From Pseudomonas sp. HOU2 (GTDB lineage: Bacteria > Pseudomonadota > Gammaproteobacteria > Pseudomonadales > Pseudomonadaceae), in NCBI RefSeq assembly GCF_040729435.1, contig NZ_CP160398.1, positions 2,046,001 to 2,110,000 on the forward strand: 64,000 nucleotides of DNA. The letters are read 5' to 3'. This document shows, in pieces, positions 42,173-50,465 of this stretch. Under the pieces are notes generated by a model. That model did no database searches and was not told where the DNA came from. It saw only the letters and a list, made by a program, of their open reading frames with translations. Position numbers and translations under genes: made by a program. Each line of letters starts with the position of its first letter. The stretch's first letter is position 1.

Positions 42173-42829
42173 ATGGATAGGCTAGCACTGCTCCAAAATC
42201 AAGCAAAATCAATGTTGCGTTTGCAAGACACAATCAACAGCAAAATAAACAAAGAATGGAGATCAGCAGGAAATCCATGGTATCGCGCTATTTGGACCGA
42301 ATGTGCAGAATTAATGGACCACGTAGGGTGGAAGTGGTGGAAGTCGCAGGAAGCAGATATTGCTCAGATGAAATTGGAACTGGTCGATATCTGGCATTTC
42401 GGTTTGAGCGAGCTTCTTGCATCAGATCATACCGAATCAAAAGTTGAAGCACTGCTGGCATCAGCACTAAGCGAACTAGACAAAGATCAAAAATCCAACG
42501 CGTCTGCTCAGAATATCTTAGATGCAATAGAATCCTTTTCACTAGCAACTCTGAAATCAAAAAGCTTCGACCTGCCATCATTCATAACGCTTGCAACAGC
42601 AAGCGACTTATCAGCCAGCGAACTCTTTAAGTCATATGTAGGAAAAAACATCCTTAACAAATTTCGCCAAGACAATGGTTACAAGTCAGGCACTTACATC
42701 AAGATATGGGAAGGCAAGGAAGACAACGTTTGGCTAAGTGAACTAATAGAAAAACTGTCGATTAACTCAAGCGATTTTTCTGAAGAACTCTACAATCTAT
42801 TAGCCACCACCTATAAAAACAAAGCGTAA
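42173..42829 (+). CDS. All-alpha dUTPase (dUTPase_2 / MazG superfamily) in a conflict-system operon
   Basis: A 218-residue protein with the dimeric-dUTPase signature: Glu43 and Glu46 in WTECAELMDH, KWWK at 54-57, and Glu69/Asp72 in LELVDIWHF. Known family members hydrolyse dUTP, dUDP or dCTP to monophosphates. This type is otherwise found in phages, trypanosomatids and Campylobacter. Preceded by GAGG 8 nt upstream. The gene is visibly A+T-rich compared with the flanking chromosome. It opens a five-gene operon; in that setting it may alter nucleotide pools in infection or act on a modified nucleotide (inference). Confidence 0.8.
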   Translation: MDRLALLQNQAKSMLRLQDTINSKINKEWRSAGNPWYRAIWTECAELMDHVGWKWWKSQEADIAQMKLELVDIWHFGLSELLASDHTESKVEALLASALSELDKDQKSNASAQNILDAIESFSLATLKSKSFDLPSFITLATASDLSASELFKSYVGKNILNKFRQDNGYKSGTYIKIWEGKEDNVWLSELIEKLSINSSDFSEELYNLLATTYKNKA

Positions 42830-42841
42830 CAGGAGGCGCAC

Positions 42842-43753
42842 ATGGAAGTTGCACTACCAACAGATAAATGGCGCTACATGGTAACGACAGGGCTGTGGCC
42901 CAAAAGAGGAAATTTCGATCCAGTAGGATGGACGTCCAACTTTTCAAAAGAAGAGATGCCATTAGCACTCAGACTTCTCGATGGCTTTACATATTTCTCC
43001 GACGAACTTGTAAAGCAAATGTTTAGAAGTGCATTTCTCAACGTATCACAACACATACTCACCGATAAATACTCGTTAAAAAAGTCCCGCACATCTTGGG
43101 CTGAATTCATAGATTCTTTGATAGTAGTAAGAGTGACAGGCGAAATCCCCCACGATGCAGATAGCGGGTTTGCTTTCGCAAGATTGGCACGTGACATTCT
43201 TATGCTGGATGAGCAAAAAATTGTTTCTCCCGAAGCAGCGCTAGATATTTTTTTGAGAGGCTACACCCCTAACGTTCTATTCGTAGATGATTTCGTAGGT
43301 TCAGGTAATCAATTTGGTGATACCTGGGAAAGAGAGTATGAAATTCACAACCAGAAGATTTCATTTGCAGCAGTACAACATCATCTACAAGGAAAAATAA
43401 AGTTTTTTTACTGTCCTGTAATTTGCACCGAGCTAGGCCAATCGAACATTTCGAGAAGATGCCCTGAGGTTAAAATCGTTCCAGCTCACTTCTACACCTC
43501 ACGCCAAAGTGCCCTCAGCAGTGATTCTGCAATATGGCGTAAGGACATGAAGATAGAAGGTCCAGAGTTTGTAAAAACAGTAAGCGCTAGAATTGGGCTT
43601 CCGGACACTGATGGTGGAGAGGATTGCTGGCGAGGCTTCCACAAACTAGGGCTAGCACTCGCGTTTAATCACGGTTGCCCTGATGCAACACTTCCAATAT
43701 TTTACACCCAGCTTAACAACTGGAAGCCGCTCATAAAAAAGGGGTCGCTATAA
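42842..43753 (+). CDS. Phosphoribosyltransferase-like protein (PRTase-CE type)
   Basis: A 303-residue protein with a strong AGGAGG ribosome-binding site 12 bp after the dUTPase. NVLFVDDFVGSGNQF (144-158) matches the PRPP-binding loop of phosphoribosyltransferases (hydrophobic strand, Asp-Asp, then a Gly-rich turn), although the usual Thr-Gly-x-Thr is Gly-Ser-Gly-Asn. The surrounding sequence is unlike housekeeping PRTases and resembles the PRTase-CE group predicted in bacterial conflict systems. Substrate unknown. Its TAA overlaps the ATG of the next gene (TAATG). Confidence 0.7.
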   Translation: MEVALPTDKWRYMVTTGLWPKRGNFDPVGWTSNFSKEEMPLALRLLDGFTYFSDELVKQMFRSAFLNVSQHILTDKYSLKKSRTSWAEFIDSLIVVRVTGEIPHDADSGFAFARLARDILMLDEQKIVSPEAALDIFLRGYTPNVLFVDDFVGSGNQFGDTWEREYEIHNQKISFAAVQHHLQGKIKFFYCPVICTELGQSNISRRCPEVKIVPAHFYTSRQSALSSDSAIWRKDMKIEGPEFVKTVSARIGLPDTDGGEDCWRGFHKLGLALAFNHGCPDATLPIFYTQLNNWKPLIKKGSL

Positions 43754-45639
43754 TGACTTTAATTCAGGAAGATGCTACCCGACGATTAAATAAGACTCTC
43801 GGCCTATATAAGGCAGAGTGGTTAAACGAAGCGATCTTTAAACTATTTAATGAACCGGCGTATTTCGAAGAACTCCGTACGCACAGGCCATGCGTTCTTA
43901 TAGGTGGCCGCGGCACCGGAAAAACTACAGTACTTCGCGGCCTTTCCTATCAAGGCCAGCTAGAGCTATCTAGCAATCCTTCCCCGATAACTGAGTGGCC
44001 TTTTTATGGGGTCTACTACAGGGTTAATACAAACAGGGTGACTGCATTTCGCGGCGCAGAATTAAGTGAAGAAAAGTGGTGCGCGTACTTTGGACACTAC
44101 ATCAATCTTACTTTCTGCCAATTACTTTTGGATTTTTCGAAATGGTTCGAGGAGAAAACCGAAGTAAAAATAGACATTCCAGCTAAGGTTCTGAAAAAAG
44201 TTGCTATAACCCTGGGACTTCAGGATATCCATACAATTGAAGATCTAGCCGAAGAAATAGAATATCTCATTCTGGACTTCGAAGCTCAAATCAACACGAT
44301 CGCAGACAACCCACCCGAAAGAATTTCATCGCTAGCCGCCCCATTAGATGAACTAGCTAGTGCACTTCTCAAATCCTCAGCACTGAAGGGAAAACAATTT
44401 TTCTTTTTGATTGACGAGTTTGAAAACTTTGAAGATTATCAGCAGCGAGTACTGAATACAATTATCAAACACGCTAACAAAAACTACACCTTTAAAATCG
44501 GGGTAAGAGAACTAGGCTGGAGACAGCGAGCGACGTTAAACTCTAATGAGCAACTAACATCCCCTGCAGATTACGCCAGAATTAATATTGCCGACAAACT
44601 GAACGAGCAACGTTTCCCTGCGTTTGCGGAATCAGTGATCAGACAAAGAATAACAAGCGCCTTTCCTGACGAGGAAAATATAATTACGACGCCGCAGCAG
44701 CTTCTACCTCCAGTTAGTGATTTGGAAGAAGCTGAGCTTCTATTGGGTCCTGAAGGAAAAGCCAAGTTACTTGAAAGACTGAGAAACTTAAATATATCAA
44801 CCAATATTGACGCTGCGATGCGGATTGACATTGGACACCTTTACTTCCTAAGTTACTGGGGTGCTGGTACTGACGAAACCTTTGCTGAAAACGTAAAATC
44901 ATGGCTTAGCGACAAAAGCTCTTGGAAGCAAAAACTAGACAACCATTTCCACGCATCGTTATACGCAATAAGAAAAGGCAAACGCGGCATCAGCAAATAC
45001 TACGCGGGCTGGGATGTATATGTCTCACTCGCAAATGGTAATATTCGCTATCTACTTGAACTCGTACATGCCGCTTTTACACGTCACGTCGAAAATGAAG
45101 GCACCCCCCAAGAGCCTATTTCGTACAAGTCTCAAACTGAAGCAGCAGAAGATATAGGCAGAAAAAACCTTTCTGAACTGGAGGGATTAAGTGTTGAAGG
45201 CGGAAAGCTTACAAAGCTAGTGCTGAGTGTTGGTCGAATATTGCAAGTTATGGCGTCAGACGCGAATGGCCACGCCCCCGAGGTAAACCAGTTCCATATC
45301 AAACAAGATTCATCTAAAACAGATGCCAATGAACAGGTTAAAAAAATTCTAGAACAAGCTGTAATGCATCTCGCACTGGTTCGTTCGCCAGGTAACAAGC
45401 TAATGTCAGAGAGTGATACCGCTGACTACGACTATCGCTTGCATCCGATATTTTCACCACTTTTTGTCTTTAGCCACAGAAAAAAACGAAAATTCCTGCT
45501 CGGAGAGCAACAATTTCTAGGGCTTATTTCTTATCCTAGAGAAACAATCAGAGAAGTTCTAGCACAAAGTAACCGAAGCGATAGCCTACAGCTCCCAGAT
45601 CAACTTAGCTTATTTGGATCTTATTATGCGGGCAACTAA
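43753..45639 (+). CDS. ORC/Cdc6-like P-loop ATPase
   Basis: A 628-residue protein with Walker A GGRGTGKTT (51-59), Walker B FFFLIDEFENF (about 216-226), and a following strand and Arg-rich segment (FKIGVRELGWRQR) resembling AAA+/STAND sensor regions. The C-terminal half (about 340-628) is helical and contains SLANGNIRYLLELVHAAF, reminiscent of the lid/winged-helix of ORC/Cdc6-like ATPases. It is the probable motor or switch of the operon. The region is A+T-rich. It overlaps the next gene by 14 bp. Confidence 0.75.
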   Translation: MTLIQEDATRRLNKTLGLYKAEWLNEAIFKLFNEPAYFEELRTHRPCVLIGGRGTGKTTVLRGLSYQGQLELSSNPSPITEWPFYGVYYRVNTNRVTAFRGAELSEEKWCAYFGHYINLTFCQLLLDFSKWFEEKTEVKIDIPAKVLKKVAITLGLQDIHTIEDLAEEIEYLILDFEAQINTIADNPPERISSLAAPLDELASALLKSSALKGKQFFFLIDEFENFEDYQQRVLNTIIKHANKNYTFKIGVRELGWRQRATLNSNEQLTSPADYARINIADKLNEQRFPAFAESVIRQRITSAFPDEENIITTPQQLLPPVSDLEEAELLLGPEGKAKLLERLRNLNISTNIDAAMRIDIGHLYFLSYWGAGTDETFAENVKSWLSDKSSWKQKLDNHFHASLYAIRKGKRGISKYYAGWDVYVSLANGNIRYLLELVHAAFTRHVENEGTPQEPISYKSQTEAAEDIGRKNLSELEGLSVEGGKLTKLVLSVGRILQVMASDANGHAPEVNQFHIKQDSSKTDANEQVKKILEQAVMHLALVRSPGNKLMSESDTADYDYRLHPIFSPLFVFSHRKKRKFLLGEQQFLGLISYPRETIREVLAQSNRSDSLQLPDQLSLFGSYYAGN

Positions 45640-46618
45640 AGACACTCCAGTACTAACTGACACCTTTGAAAATGCCAGTGATTTTCGCCCGTATGATAAT
45701 AGCATTTACATTTTCGCCTCAACAGGAGAATTACGTGCCCAGCATATCGAGTCTTGGAGAGCTACTATAGTAGGTGTAAAAATTCATGAAATTACACTTG
45801 AATCTCAAAACTCGTTCACAGTGAAAGATATCGAGCTTCCCATTTCGCTTAGATCAGAAGTTGAAATACAATCTTTATGGAGAGGATATGATCCAAAAGT
45901 TAAAATTTATTTAGATATAACAGGCCTTACGCATTCCGTATGGGCAGGAATACTAAAGGCTGCTCTATCGGCAAAGTTAGAAGTTCTTGCAGTGTACGTA
46001 GAACCCGACATGTACTCTAGGAGTTCGGCGCCAGTAGAGGGACAAATTTATGATTTAAGCAATAGCATCCAAGGAATTTCTCCATTACCCGGATTCGCTA
46101 CTCTTTCATCTCGCAACAACGACCAGTTTACGTTTGTCCCTTTGCTCGGATTTGAAGGGCCACGTTTGCGCTATATAGTTGAACAGATTCAGCCAGGGTA
46201 TGAAAATATTAGACCTGTCATAGGATCACCAGGGTTCAAACCTTGGTATGTGTTTGAGACCTATGTGGGGAACAAAGGTGCACTGCAAGAAACTGAAGCA
46301 TGGCAATCAATCAGATACGCTCCTGCAAACTGTCCTTTCAGCTGTTTTTATTTATTGGAGGAAATTTCAGCTGACACATCTGGCCGTGCCTTGAAAGTAG
46401 CACTTATCGGCACTAAACCCCACGCCTTGGGTGCAGTACTTTTTACGCTGTCAAGCCACGTACCTGTGGAACTGGTTCACGATCACCCTATCAGGAAGGC
46501 TGGTCGCACTGGCGGAACCGCGCGTCTTCTGGTATATCACGTTTCCGCGCTTTTCGATGAAGCGTCAGCTATTTTCATCAAACGTAGCGCAAATAGACCG
46601 CGTAGATCAAACACCTGA
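45626..46618 (+). CDS. Unknown operon protein with a CARF-like Rossmann motif
   Basis: A 330-residue protein (a TTG four codons upstream is an alternative start). I do not recognise its family. The N-terminal domain has alternating strands (NSIYIFAS at 26-32) and KIYLDITGLTHSVWAGILKAA (start 93), a strand-Asp-x-Thr-Gly-helix arrangement like the nucleotide-binding edge of CARF domains, followed by a strand LEVLAVYVEPDMY. The C-terminal half has IGTKPHALGAVLF and HDHPIRKAGRTGG and may be a second domain. It may be the sensor of the system (inference). Its TGA overlaps the methyltransferase ATG. Confidence 0.6.
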   Translation: MRATKDTPVLTDTFENASDFRPYDNSIYIFASTGELRAQHIESWRATIVGVKIHEITLESQNSFTVKDIELPISLRSEVEIQSLWRGYDPKVKIYLDITGLTHSVWAGILKAALSAKLEVLAVYVEPDMYSRSSAPVEGQIYDLSNSIQGISPLPGFATLSSRNNDQFTFVPLLGFEGPRLRYIVEQIQPGYENIRPVIGSPGFKPWYVFETYVGNKGALQETEAWQSIRYAPANCPFSCFYLLEEISADTSGRALKVALIGTKPHALGAVLFTLSSHVPVELVHDHPIRKAGRTGGTARLLVYHVSALFDEASAIFIKRSANRPRRSNT

Positions 46619-47664
46619 TGATCGATCTTCATTACACACCCTCCGAACTGGCGCAGACGATGATCGCGTGTGTTCCGGAAAATTTTGTTCCTCAGAGCAT
46701 CGCTGACTTCTCAGCTGGTGAAGGGAGCTTGCTTAATGAAGCAGAAAAGCATTGGCCATATGCCTCCATATACGCCAACGATTTAAGCCAAAAAAGTGCA
46801 AAACTGATAGCTTCATTAAATAAAAAATGGTGCGTCTCATGCTCAGACTTCTTAAAGCTGAGCTCTCATAGAAGTACTAAATTTTCCCAAAAAAAACAAT
46901 CAATTGATTTAGTATTACTAAATCCTCCGTTTAGCGAAAGAGGCCGAAAAGGTACTATTTGGCCAGACCTTGAAGGCGTCAAGTCTGGCTTGGCGCTAGC
47001 CTTTGTTTATTTAAGTCTAAAGTACCTATCAAAAGATGGATATTTATTCGCAATATTGCCAAATGGTTCACTGGCTAGCGAGCGAGACGAGCAGGGTTGG
47101 AACCTAATAAATCAAAACTACAATGTAGAGATTGTTTCGGGAAACTGCATGCGTATTTTCAAAAGCGCAGTAGCTCGCACATCAATCGTAAAGATTACGC
47201 ATAAACAATTACAGTCACCCAGCACCTATAAATCTGAAGTCCAGACTGACAAGCCAAAAGTACTCATTAAACGTGGCCAAGTACAAATGCACGCCATCAA
47301 GGCGTGCGATAATGGATTGCCGCTCATACACACTACTCAACTAAGAAACGGAGAGATCCTACTCAACTACACTTACGGAAAAGTATTCTCTCGAGTCTCG
47401 GTTAAAGGGCCCGCTTTATTATTTCCACGAGTCGGCATGATTACACCCGGAAAGATATGCATTCTTGAAAAAGATGAGGCGGTAACGCTATCAGATTGCG
47501 TTTTAGCTATTGAAACTCATGACATACACAGGACGATATTTATCCGAGACTATGCACTTAAAAATTGGCAACAGTTTCATAAACTTTATGACGGCACCGG
47601 AGCCAAGTATATAACATTAAAGAAAGCAAGCTCCTTTTTTGAAAGAGCTATGACTTCAATTTAG
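46618..47664 (+). CDS. N6-adenine-type DNA methyltransferase without a partner nuclease
   Basis: A 348-residue protein with SAM motif I ADFSAGEGSLL (29-39) and catalytic motif IV NPPF (102-105), placing it in the gamma/TaqI-Eco57I-like N6-adenine group. After the catalytic domain (about 1-200) a C-terminal part (about 210-348) may be a target-recognition domain. No restriction endonuclease motif is seen in it or nearby. It ends the operon. It may mark self DNA for the system, or use the fold for binding. Confidence 0.8.
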   Translation: MIDLHYTPSELAQTMIACVPENFVPQSIADFSAGEGSLLNEAEKHWPYASIYANDLSQKSAKLIASLNKKWCVSCSDFLKLSSHRSTKFSQKKQSIDLVLLNPPFSERGRKGTIWPDLEGVKSGLALAFVYLSLKYLSKDGYLFAILPNGSLASERDEQGWNLINQNYNVEIVSGNCMRIFKSAVARTSIVKITHKQLQSPSTYKSEVQTDKPKVLIKRGQVQMHAIKACDNGLPLIHTTQLRNGEILLNYTYGKVFSRVSVKGPALLFPRVGMITPGKICILEKDEAVTLSDCVLAIETHDIHRTIFIRDYALKNWQQFHKLYDGTGAKYITLKKASSFFERAMTSI

Positions 47665-48026
47665 TAAGCCAGGAAGCAGAGGCGGTTCGCCTTTGCGTAA
47701 TGAAGAGTGCTTGAGGGTAGTTCCCTATAATGGTCACGTTCTATTTTTCGATGTTGGTTTTTTCAGAGGTCGAGACTCCGTTCGATGTGATGGCACAGCC
47801 TTGGATTCAGATCGTTGATCGTTCGCCTCAATTAAATCAACGCTTTCGATTGAGCAGATCCTCAGCCATCCTTTGCTGAGAGCCTACAGTGAAGCTAGCG
47901 GCCCATAGCGAACTGATGGAAGCGATGTGGAAAAGCTTCATCTTGGCACCATTCACGAATGTTCCTCAATTTATAGTGTGAGACTCTTACCATCTGCCAC
48001 GGAGCACCCTCTCAACACTGCAGAAT

Positions 48027-48073
48027 TTGTATCCCCGCTTGTATCCCTATCTGTATAAATCAGCTTGTATGCC
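48027..48073. repeat. TTGTATCC short repeats near the right att-like site
   Basis: TTGTATCCCC (48027), TTGTATCCCT (48039), CTGTAT (48051) and TTGTATG (48065), the first three at 12-bp spacing, just inside the island boundary. The arrangement is like arm-type sites of tyrosine integrases. Confidence 0.5.
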
Positions 48074-48095
48074 GCAGCCAACCTAGATCTTTCTT

Positions 48096-48167
48096 GTCTC
48101 CCTCGGGGCACCAAAATCAAGAAAGGTCTTGCTTAGCAAGGCCTTTTTTTTCGTCTGTCGGAAAGTG
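48096..48167. repeat. Right direct repeat (att-like) of the tRNA-Leu island
   Basis: A 72-bp copy of 39315-39386: the last 18 nt of tRNA-Leu, then its terminator and flank, with two mismatches. No tRNA body precedes it, as expected for the distal att site. Confidence 0.85.
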
Positions 48168-48280
48168 CCCCCCTCTCCACTCAATGGCCACCTGCTCACC
48201 AGCGATGAGACCGGTTGCGCAATAAACTTGGCGAAGTATTGATCGCTAAGAGCGAAGAGCTTCAGACGCTTACCACAAGC

Positions 48281-48637
48281 TCAAAGTCTGCTGGCGATTT
48301 CTTGCCACATATGGTCGTAGTTGTATTTCAACCAACGAATCAGCAACTTGTCGAACAGCCTGCGAAACCGATTACGCTGCCGCGCCGCAAGCCTTTCCTC
48401 TATCTCGCCCCTGAGCCAATCAGGGTCAAAACCTGTCCAGACACTCGGCAAGGCCGCTGCAATGTTCATAAAGCACACCGGCGCAACTTCTGAATAAAAA
48501 ATCTCGTAGAGCACCGCTGGATCGACGCCTTTGAGCTGGCATGCGATGTAATCGTAATCAGTGGGAAAATGGTTGAACGGTTCGGACAGTGCGGCTCTAA
48601 CGTTTGTCAGTTGTGGTTCATTCAGAAAATGCTCCAA
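48281..48637 (-). CDS. DUF7079-like orphan immunity protein (paralogue of 39485-39841)
   Basis: 118 residues, the same length as the first copy, with matching blocks HFLNEPQLTNVRAALSEPF, YSEVAPVCFMNIAAALPSVW and LIRWLKYNYDHMW. Identity looks well above half. No intact effector is beside it: only a toxin-tail remnant remains upstream. It may protect against effectors of neighbours (orphan immunity, inference). Confidence 0.7.
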   Translation of the reverse strand: MEHFLNEPQLTNVRAALSEPFNHFPTDYDYIACQLKGVDPAVLYEIFYSEVAPVCFMNIAAALPSVWTGFDPDWLRGEIEERLAARQRNRFRRLFDKLLIRWLKYNYDHMWQEIASRL

Positions 48638-48705
48638 CGAGAAAACTCCTCCAGTTGCGTTCCACTGGCGCGGCGCAGTTCAAACGACGAGCCGATACAG
48701 GAACT
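48622..48705 (-). pseudogene. Remnant C-terminal tail of an effector
   Basis: On the minus strand the frame ending at this immunity gene reads ...TQLEEFSRWSIF then stop, matching the effector tail LEEFSHWDIF at 39826. Only about 27 codons are open before an in-frame TGA upstream. The rest of the toxin gene is gone. Confidence 0.6.
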
Positions 48706-48965
48706 CAGATATCTGGATCAGGCGCACGCGGGGCTTGAACAACTCCCCCAAACAAACGCTCAGCTATCTGACGACCTCGTTCCCGGCCCTAGTCCGTCAA
48801 CCAGATCGATTTGTTCCTGTTTACCGGATTACTGATGAGACCCTGCTCATGCAATCGGTTCATGACTTCGAAATCGAAGCCTTTCCATGCATTGCCGTCG
48901 TCGGAACTGAACGCGGCCAACAGGGCAAGCACAGCCTCTTCAATCAACTTTTCATCGTATTCCAT
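48705..48965 (-). pseudogene. DUF6429-like gene with a nonsense mutation
   Basis: From MEYDEKLIEEAVLALLAAF (GGAG site upstream) the frame reads to SIWLTD and a TAG at 48789. Beyond the TAG the same frame continues GRERGRQIAERLFGG to a TGA at 48705. DUF6429 proteins continue after LTD with EG, so TAG probably replaced GAG. It may still yield a 58-residue truncated product. Confidence 0.5.
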
Positions 48966-49227
48966 GATCGTTGCTCCGCTCATGTGTCTGAATCAATGTC
49001 GAGTTTTTGTGGCACCTCATACTCATTGGCCATTCTGAGAAACTCGTTCTGTTGCTTAGGTCATTGAATATCCCGGCGCTGCCCGCGCAACCTGTTTTGC
49101 CTCGGGACTGCACGTGATGCGTCCGCTCAGTATAATCACGCCCGCCAGCACGCGGTCTGCCGCCCGTTGCGGTTCTCGCTGGTCGTCAAATTTCAAGACT
49201 CATGCTTAAGGACCTCCAAGGCCAACC

Positions 49228-49557
49228 ATGGAAACGTCACTGGAAACCGTCGCCCTGTTCTCCCTAAAACTCGCTTACGAGGAGGAAGGCCTGAGCCCGA
49301 TTCTGCGGGATGACATGGTCATGGGTGATTACCAGAAAGACGTGTTCGAATTGCTGGTGCGCCGCCGGGATGTCGAGACCATCCAATTCAAGATGAACGA
49401 GTGTCTGGGATTGGCAATGGACGCCTTGGGCGGGGTCGAGAAACCGCTGGGGCGAGAGCTGCACAAGCTGTCAGCCGATTTCCGGCAGGCGCAGTCGCTG
49501 GAGCAGCTTGATCAGCCGCTCCTCGCGCTCAAGGGTTATTTGAAGGACATTCTGTAA
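49228..49557 (+). CDS. Small hypothetical helical protein
   Basis: 109 residues, acidic and helical (METSLETVALFSLKLAYEEE at the start, LALKGYLKDIL at the end), no signal peptide, Cys only at one site. I do not recognise it. It lies between the decayed island flank and an exported hypothetical protein. A purine-rich AAGG-type site is about 20 bp upstream, so initiation is not certain. Confidence 0.6.
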   Translation: METSLETVALFSLKLAYEEEGLSPILRDDMVMGDYQKDVFELLVRRRDVETIQFKMNECLGLAMDALGGVEKPLGRELHKLSADFRQAQSLEQLDQPLLALKGYLKDIL

Positions 49558-49591
49558 TCAGATGCGCAATCTGTAGAAACAGCCCTTTGGA

Positions 49592-50347
49592 TTACTGCCG
49601 CACTTTTACTACTCGAATGTCGACGGGAAACCCACCTGGCCCTTCCAGCTTCTTCCATCCCACGTATTGAAAAATTGCGTCCTGATCGATGGTCTCGCCC
49701 CTCTCCACCATCTCTCCGCCAAGCACCGCGACCTCTTTATAGACGGCGCAGTTGCCCTCATCGGGATGGGCGGTGTAGATCACATAGGGTTTGACGTATC
49801 TCACGGCGCGGAAATGTCGGCCGCAGCCCCAATCGACCGTGATCATCAACGTCTTCAGATACGCTTCGCCATCCGTTTCCGAATCCTCGGCGAGTTCCTT
49901 GAGCTTGCCAAGTCCGCCAACGTCGCTAAAGCCCAGATCGAGGGCGCGCTTGTATTCCGGGGACTTCTCGTGCTCGGCCTGTGCCTTGAAGTATTGCTGT
50001 TGAAGCTCCGCGACCAGGACCTCCTCTTCCTTGTTCCGGATCACGAACGCTTGAGCAATGACGTTTTCGCAGCGGGCATATTCGGGAGAGGTGAGGCGTT
50101 CCTGGGAGAGGTGATCGCGATGCACATGAACAGTGCGATTCAAGCTGTCGACGCGATTCATCGCTTGCCTGGTAGCCATGACCCCGTTTTGAACGTTGCT
50201 CACCACTTGCTGAAAACTCCCACAATCGGCGAGGTACTCCTTCCAGGCGACCTCCGGGGTTTCATCCCAGTCGGCAAGCGCCGGGGTCATCACGATGGCG
50301 AGAAGGAAAGCGCCAAGCGCGCGCGGTGTAAAAGAAACAATCGGCAT
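49592..50347 (-). CDS. Hypothetical exported protein
   Basis: 251 residues with a Sec signal peptide (about 1-25, FLLAIVMTPALA), so periplasmic or secreted. The central part is helical and charged (heptad-like), and the end contains four Cys near DCGSF, RCENV, WGCGRHF and GNCAVYKE, which may form disulfides. No family recognised. It is divergent from the three-paralogue group. Confidence 0.7.
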   Translation of the reverse strand: MPIVSFTPRALGAFLLAIVMTPALADWDETPEVAWKEYLADCGSFQQVVSNVQNGVMATRQAMNRVDSLNRTVHVHRDHLSQERLTSPEYARCENVIAQAFVIRNKEEEVLVAELQQQYFKAQAEHEKSPEYKRALDLGFSDVGGLGKLKELAEDSETDGEAYLKTLMITVDWGCGRHFRAVRYVKPYVIYTAHPDEGNCAVYKEVAVLGGEMVERGETIDQDAIFQYVGWKKLEGPGGFPVDIRVVKVRQ

Positions 50348-50465
50348 GTGTAGTCCGTTACGTGTTTGAAGAAAGTGGCGTGAAGCTACTATTTTGATAT
50401 CTTGCCGTCCACTTTCGCTGGAGGCCTGTCACTGCCTCTGTTATCGCGCACTCGGGAATAAACCA

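Larger units (their letters stand above)
47665..48280. other. Non-coding right end of the island
   Basis: I see no supported gene. The stretch holds a 12-bp-period repeat (48027-48073) and the right direct repeat (48096-48167). An ORF at 48215 is a shadow of the immunity gene. Confidence 0.7.

Noticed and set aside
42051..42233. 60-residue minus-strand frame ahead of the dUTPase
   Set aside because: It overlaps the start of a well-supported gene and lacks any ribosome-binding site.
48096..48112. Second tRNA gene
   Set aside because: Only the last 18 nt match tRNA-Leu; there is no body, so it is an att-type remnant.
48215..48493. 92-residue plus-strand frame
   Set aside because: It is the shadow of the immunity gene on the minus strand, which has a clear paralogue.
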